A stretch of DNA of 64,000 nt from Begonia masoniana. Taxonomy: Eukaryota > Streptophyta > Magnoliopsida > Cucurbitales > Begoniaceae. The position numbers and the translations under genes were made by a program. The notes below the pieces were generated by a model. That model was not told the origin of the DNA. It saw nothing but the letters and a program-made list of their open reading frames with translations, and ran no database searches. This document shows, piece after piece, positions 61,186 to 64,000 of the stretch. The stretch spans positions 77,341,719 to 77,405,718 of the forward strand of contig CM039502.1 of assembly GCA_022432975.1 (NCBI GenBank). Direction: 5' to 3'. Position 1 is the stretch's first letter, and the number at the start of each line of letters is the position of its first letter.

Positions 61186-61490
61186 TTACCAACTTCTTGT
61201 CTCATTTATTTTCTCATATTTATATTGTCTATCATTGTATTAATTGTCGATGTCACAGTAACTCCTATATGACATCGAATAATTGATGTTAATCTTTCAC
61301 ATCAAACAAGCTCGAACATGACTCTGGCCTCTTCTCTCTCCACCTCCTTTTCCAAGGCGGAAACCCCTTTTTGGTCTCTGATCTGGCCAGTTCGCCTTCG
61401 GTTTTACCGGAAAGCAAACGGCTTTGCTGTCGAATCTGGGTTCATAATAGAAACAAAAAACAGTAGGTTGGACTGCAACGCCGAATTGCG
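61186..61490 (+). pseudogene. E3 LTR end plus lectin 5' fragment, duplicate copy 2
   Basis: A second copy of the junction: LTR-end sequence at 61186-61291 (CTCATTTATTTTCTCATATT, ending AATCTTTCA), then the lectin start at 61292. It differs from copy 3 mainly by single-base deletions (for example AAGGCGG for AATGGCGG, GATCTGG for GAATCTGG), which scramble the frame. Confidence 0.8.
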
Positions 61491-61609
61491 TTACCAACTT
61501 CTTGTCTCATTTATTTTCTCATATTTATATTGTCTATCATTGTATTAATTGTCGATGTCACACGTAACTCCTATATGACATCGCATAATTGATGTTAATC
61601 TTTCACCAT

Positions 61610-62843
61610 CAAACAAGCTCGAACATGACTCTGGCCTCTTCTCTCTCCACCTCCTTTTCCAATGGCGGAAACCCCTTTTTGGTCTCTGAATCTGGCCAGT
61701 TCGCCTTCGGGTTTTACCGGAAAGCAAACGGCTTTGCTGTCGAAATCTGGGTTCATAATATGAAACAAAAAACAGTAGTTTGGACTGCAAATAGAGACGA
61801 TCCGCCGTTGTTGGACGACGTTAATGTAATTCTAACTGATGACGGCGAGCTGGTTTTGCAGCAGAAGGATGCTCGAAAGAAACTAATAATGGATTCTCCT
61901 GAGCCAGTTTTCATGGCTTCTGTTCTCAACTCCGGCAACTTCGTTCTCTACGATGCAGATTCCAATATCAATTGGCAGAGCTTCGATCGCCCGACCGAAA
62001 CCATTTTGCCCGGCCAACGTCTCCGCTCCTGCCAGAACCTCGTCTCCAGCGTCTCCAATTCCGATCAAATTAGTGGCAAATTTAGGCTATCGATGCAGAT
62101 AGACGGAAACCTCGTAATTTATCCATTTGACGCTGAAGCAAGCGAGGAGTACGCTTACTGGTATACCGGAACGTACAACGCAAGTCTGAATCTGGATTCA
62201 AACGGTCAGCTTTATCTTCTCAATTCAACGAAATCAAACATTAAAAACATTAACGACGGAAACAACCTCTCCGATTACAAAAACTATCTCTACCGCGCCA
62301 CCATTGATTCCGGCGGAATACTTACAGTCTATTCCCACAGCACTAAGCAAGACGACGATTGGTCAATCGATTGGGTTTCTTCCACAAATGGATGCGATTC
62401 AATGGGGCTCTGCGGTTTAAATTCTTTCTGTACTCTCGCCGGTCAAGAAACTTTCTGCCGATGTCTTCCTGAGTTCGTTTATGTCGATGAAAACGACAAG
62501 GAATTGGGTAGCCGGAGAAATTACAGCGACGGCTGTGAAAGAAATAACGGCCAGGTTTATTCTACAGAGGAATTTGATGGGAATAACTTTGGAAAACAAC
62601 CCTTATTCCACTATCTCGTTGATTTTGAAAACAGATTGTGCCGATGAGTGTCTGAAAGATTGTAACTGTGAAGTTGCGTTTTACGAAAACCAGAAGTGTG
62701 AAATGCAGAAGCTTCCGTTGCGATATGGAAATGGAAATAAGCTGTTAATGTCGATGTGTTGGCAAATGTTTTTGGAAAATATGGTTTTGAAAATTCACAT
62801 ATTACCTATTGTGTTTTCTCTGGAGAATATTTTTGCCAATTAA
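61610..62843 (+). pseudogene. G-type (mannose) lectin receptor-kinase-like gene, main copy, truncated
   Basis: The third and longest junction copy. The frame from 61610 gives a B_lectin domain (SSLSTSFSNGGNPFLVSESG, VVWTANRDDPPL, NSGNFVLYDADSNINWQSFD, PTETILPGQRL, MQIDGNLVIYPFD). An EGF-like Cys block follows (CDSMGLCGLNSFCTLAGQ, FCRCLPEF). A frameshift near 62590-62620 ends the frame at 62647, while the PAN-like Cys block (DCADECLKDCNCEVAFYENQ) continues one frame over to 62843. Transmembrane and kinase segments expected of LecRK/RLK1-like proteins are absent. Its signal peptide lies at 32068-32221, across the E3 insertion. Intact relatives are plasma-membrane receptors in defence or development. 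Confidence 0.85.
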
Positions 62844-63693
62844 ATACTCATGTCAATCAAGTCTATATTTTTGGAGTGTTCGGATTGGGTTTACTTGGTT
62901 GAGTGGTTTCTTTCTAAAAATACTACATTCGATGTCACTCACACGAAACAGGAAAGTTCGGTTTCCTTTATTGGTTCACTTATGTTTTTAAATATGGTAT
63001 TCTGAATATCTTTTGCTGGGAGAATATGGCATACAATATTTGAACGATACTTTCTATTTGGTTGGGCGCCGAATGAATAATAATATGGGAGTTTTTATTA
63101 TTCGCTTCTTCTTCTTTTTTTTGGACGACGACTCAACTTCTGGATCTGAGAGAAGACGTGATATGCACTCTGTATTGTGAGCAGACTTTATTATCTTTAG
63201 AGTGTGTTTGTGTTTTGTAACTGAGACAACGATCAGTGTCACTGACGGTGTCCCAGGTGCAATTCTATTTCTTTCATTGAAACTCAGTCTCGGGAGGAGA
63301 CTGCCTGGAACTCGGGAGGAGTTCTGATCGTGGGTAAGGGGATCTTGCCATACACGGATTCCGAGAGGAATTATCAACGACAAGGGGAGCTTGTCATCTT
63401 CAGATTCCAGGAGGAATTGATCTTAAGTCGAGGGGAGCTAGCAAAAACAGATTTATTAGGAAGTTAGCTAGAAGCGGCGACAAGTATAAGAGGGAGTGTT
63501 TAATTGTATAAGTCCGGTTGTCTTGTAACTTCATAAACTAGTGAAATGTTTTTAATTATGGGCGTGGCCTCACAGATGTAGGCTGGTTGCTGAACTGCGT
63601 TAACAACCTCCTGTCTCGTTACTTTTATGTTTTTTATATTTGCTTATTAGTTCGACAATCAGTAGTGTTCCACTTCGTGTTCCACATACACTA
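62844..63693 (+). repeat. Diverged LTR fragment related to the E3 LTR
   Basis: The part from about 63170 to 63630 aligns by eye with the E3 LTR. Shared blocks are GAAACTCAGTCTCGGGAGGAG, AAGGGGATCTTG, ATCTTAAGTCGAGGGGAGCT, AAGTCCGGTTGTCTTGTAAC and GGGCGTGGCC...GTAGGCTGGTTGCTGAACTGCGTT. Divergence is far greater than between the two E3 LTRs, so it belongs to an older or different subfamily. The paired GTGTCAC/GGTGTCC word recurs at 63234. Ends are not defined. Confidence 0.7.
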
Positions 63694-64000
63694 TGTAACG
63701 CCCCGAGTTGTCTGAACCCGGTTCGTCACACCATACCCGTTCATGACTAAAAATTTCAACCATATTATATTTTTTTTTTAAAACTTGCAGCGGAAATCAT
63801 CTAAGTAAAAATAGAGTCAAACAAAACTATTGTACAATGCTTGAATACTCAGTTAGAATTTTGGGGAATAATCGGCAAAAGGAATAAAGGATTAAATCGC
63901 AAAACACTCCATAAGTTTCAAAAGTCAAACGCATCGCCCGCTGAACCAAGTCAACAAAAAGGGGCTGAAGCATAAAATGGAAGACATCATCCGGTGGCAA
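63694..64000 (+). mobile_element. Start of a TGTAACGCCCC-type LTR, cut by the window edge
   Basis: TGTAACGCCCCGAG at 63694 and AAACTTGCAGCGGAAATC near 63781-63798 are familiar features of long plant gypsy-type LTRs. Only 307 bp are visible, so neither the end nor the target duplication can be checked. Confidence 0.6.

Overview
This is nuclear DNA of a flowering plant, most likely a eudicot. The evidence is AT-rich non-coding sequence, short GT-AG introns, plant-specific gene families (a PRAF-type PH/RCC1/FYVE/BRX protein, a G-type lectin receptor-kinase relative, a plastid-type thioredoxin-fold protein) and a heavy load of Ty1/copia and Ty3/gypsy-type LTR elements. I could not fix the plant family from sequence alone.

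Layout. 184-5191: a recent non-autonomous LTR retrotransposon (E1, minus strand, TSD ATGTT). 5646-5969: a small terminal-inverted-repeat element. 7250-9892: a complete nine-exon gene for a chloroplast-type thioredoxin-like/redoxin protein, joined by eye to 242 codons. 11998-12636 (minus): an intronless mitochondrial-type ribosomal protein bL12 gene. 13757-22862: a 9.1-kb copia element (E2, minus strand, TSD ATAGA) with near-identical LTRs but a deleted gag and a broken pol. 24375-31501: a PRAF-type gene with a small LTR element (E5) in intron 5 and, in its main exon, a deletion that removes the coiled-coil region, shifts the frame and gives a premature stop.

32068-62843 is one G-type lectin gene split by a nest of elements. 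Its hydrophobic N-terminus (32068-32221) is separated from its mannose-lectin domain (60956 onward) by a Sirevirus-like copia element (E3, 32222-60955; target-site copies CCAGC/CCATC). E3 was itself hit by a gypsy-type solo LTR in gag (33873-37110, TSD TGAAG), a 622-bp palindromic foldback with LTR-like ends (41457-42078, TSD CACTC) and a second solo LTR in its 3' LTR (45197-60373, TSD TCATT). That second solo LTR holds a second Sirevirus-like element (E4, 46579-59217, TSD CAAAA). The E3/lectin junction was then tandemly triplicated. A diverged LTR fragment and the start of another TGTAACGCCCC-type LTR close the window.

The most unusual features are: a 25-bp minisatellite of 72 perfect consecutive units, plus variants, in only one of E4's two LTRs; a 502-base A tract inside E4 gag; short family-specific palindrome-like words scattered through LTR and coding DNA of both Sirevirus-like elements (CATCTGCCGATG in E4, paired GGTGTCAC in E3); the foldback; and the internally deleted PRAF gene. 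The host genes are unrelated single-copy functions and do not form an operon or pathway. Boundaries of nested elements rest on matching target-site duplications that I read directly; identities and ages are judged by eye.
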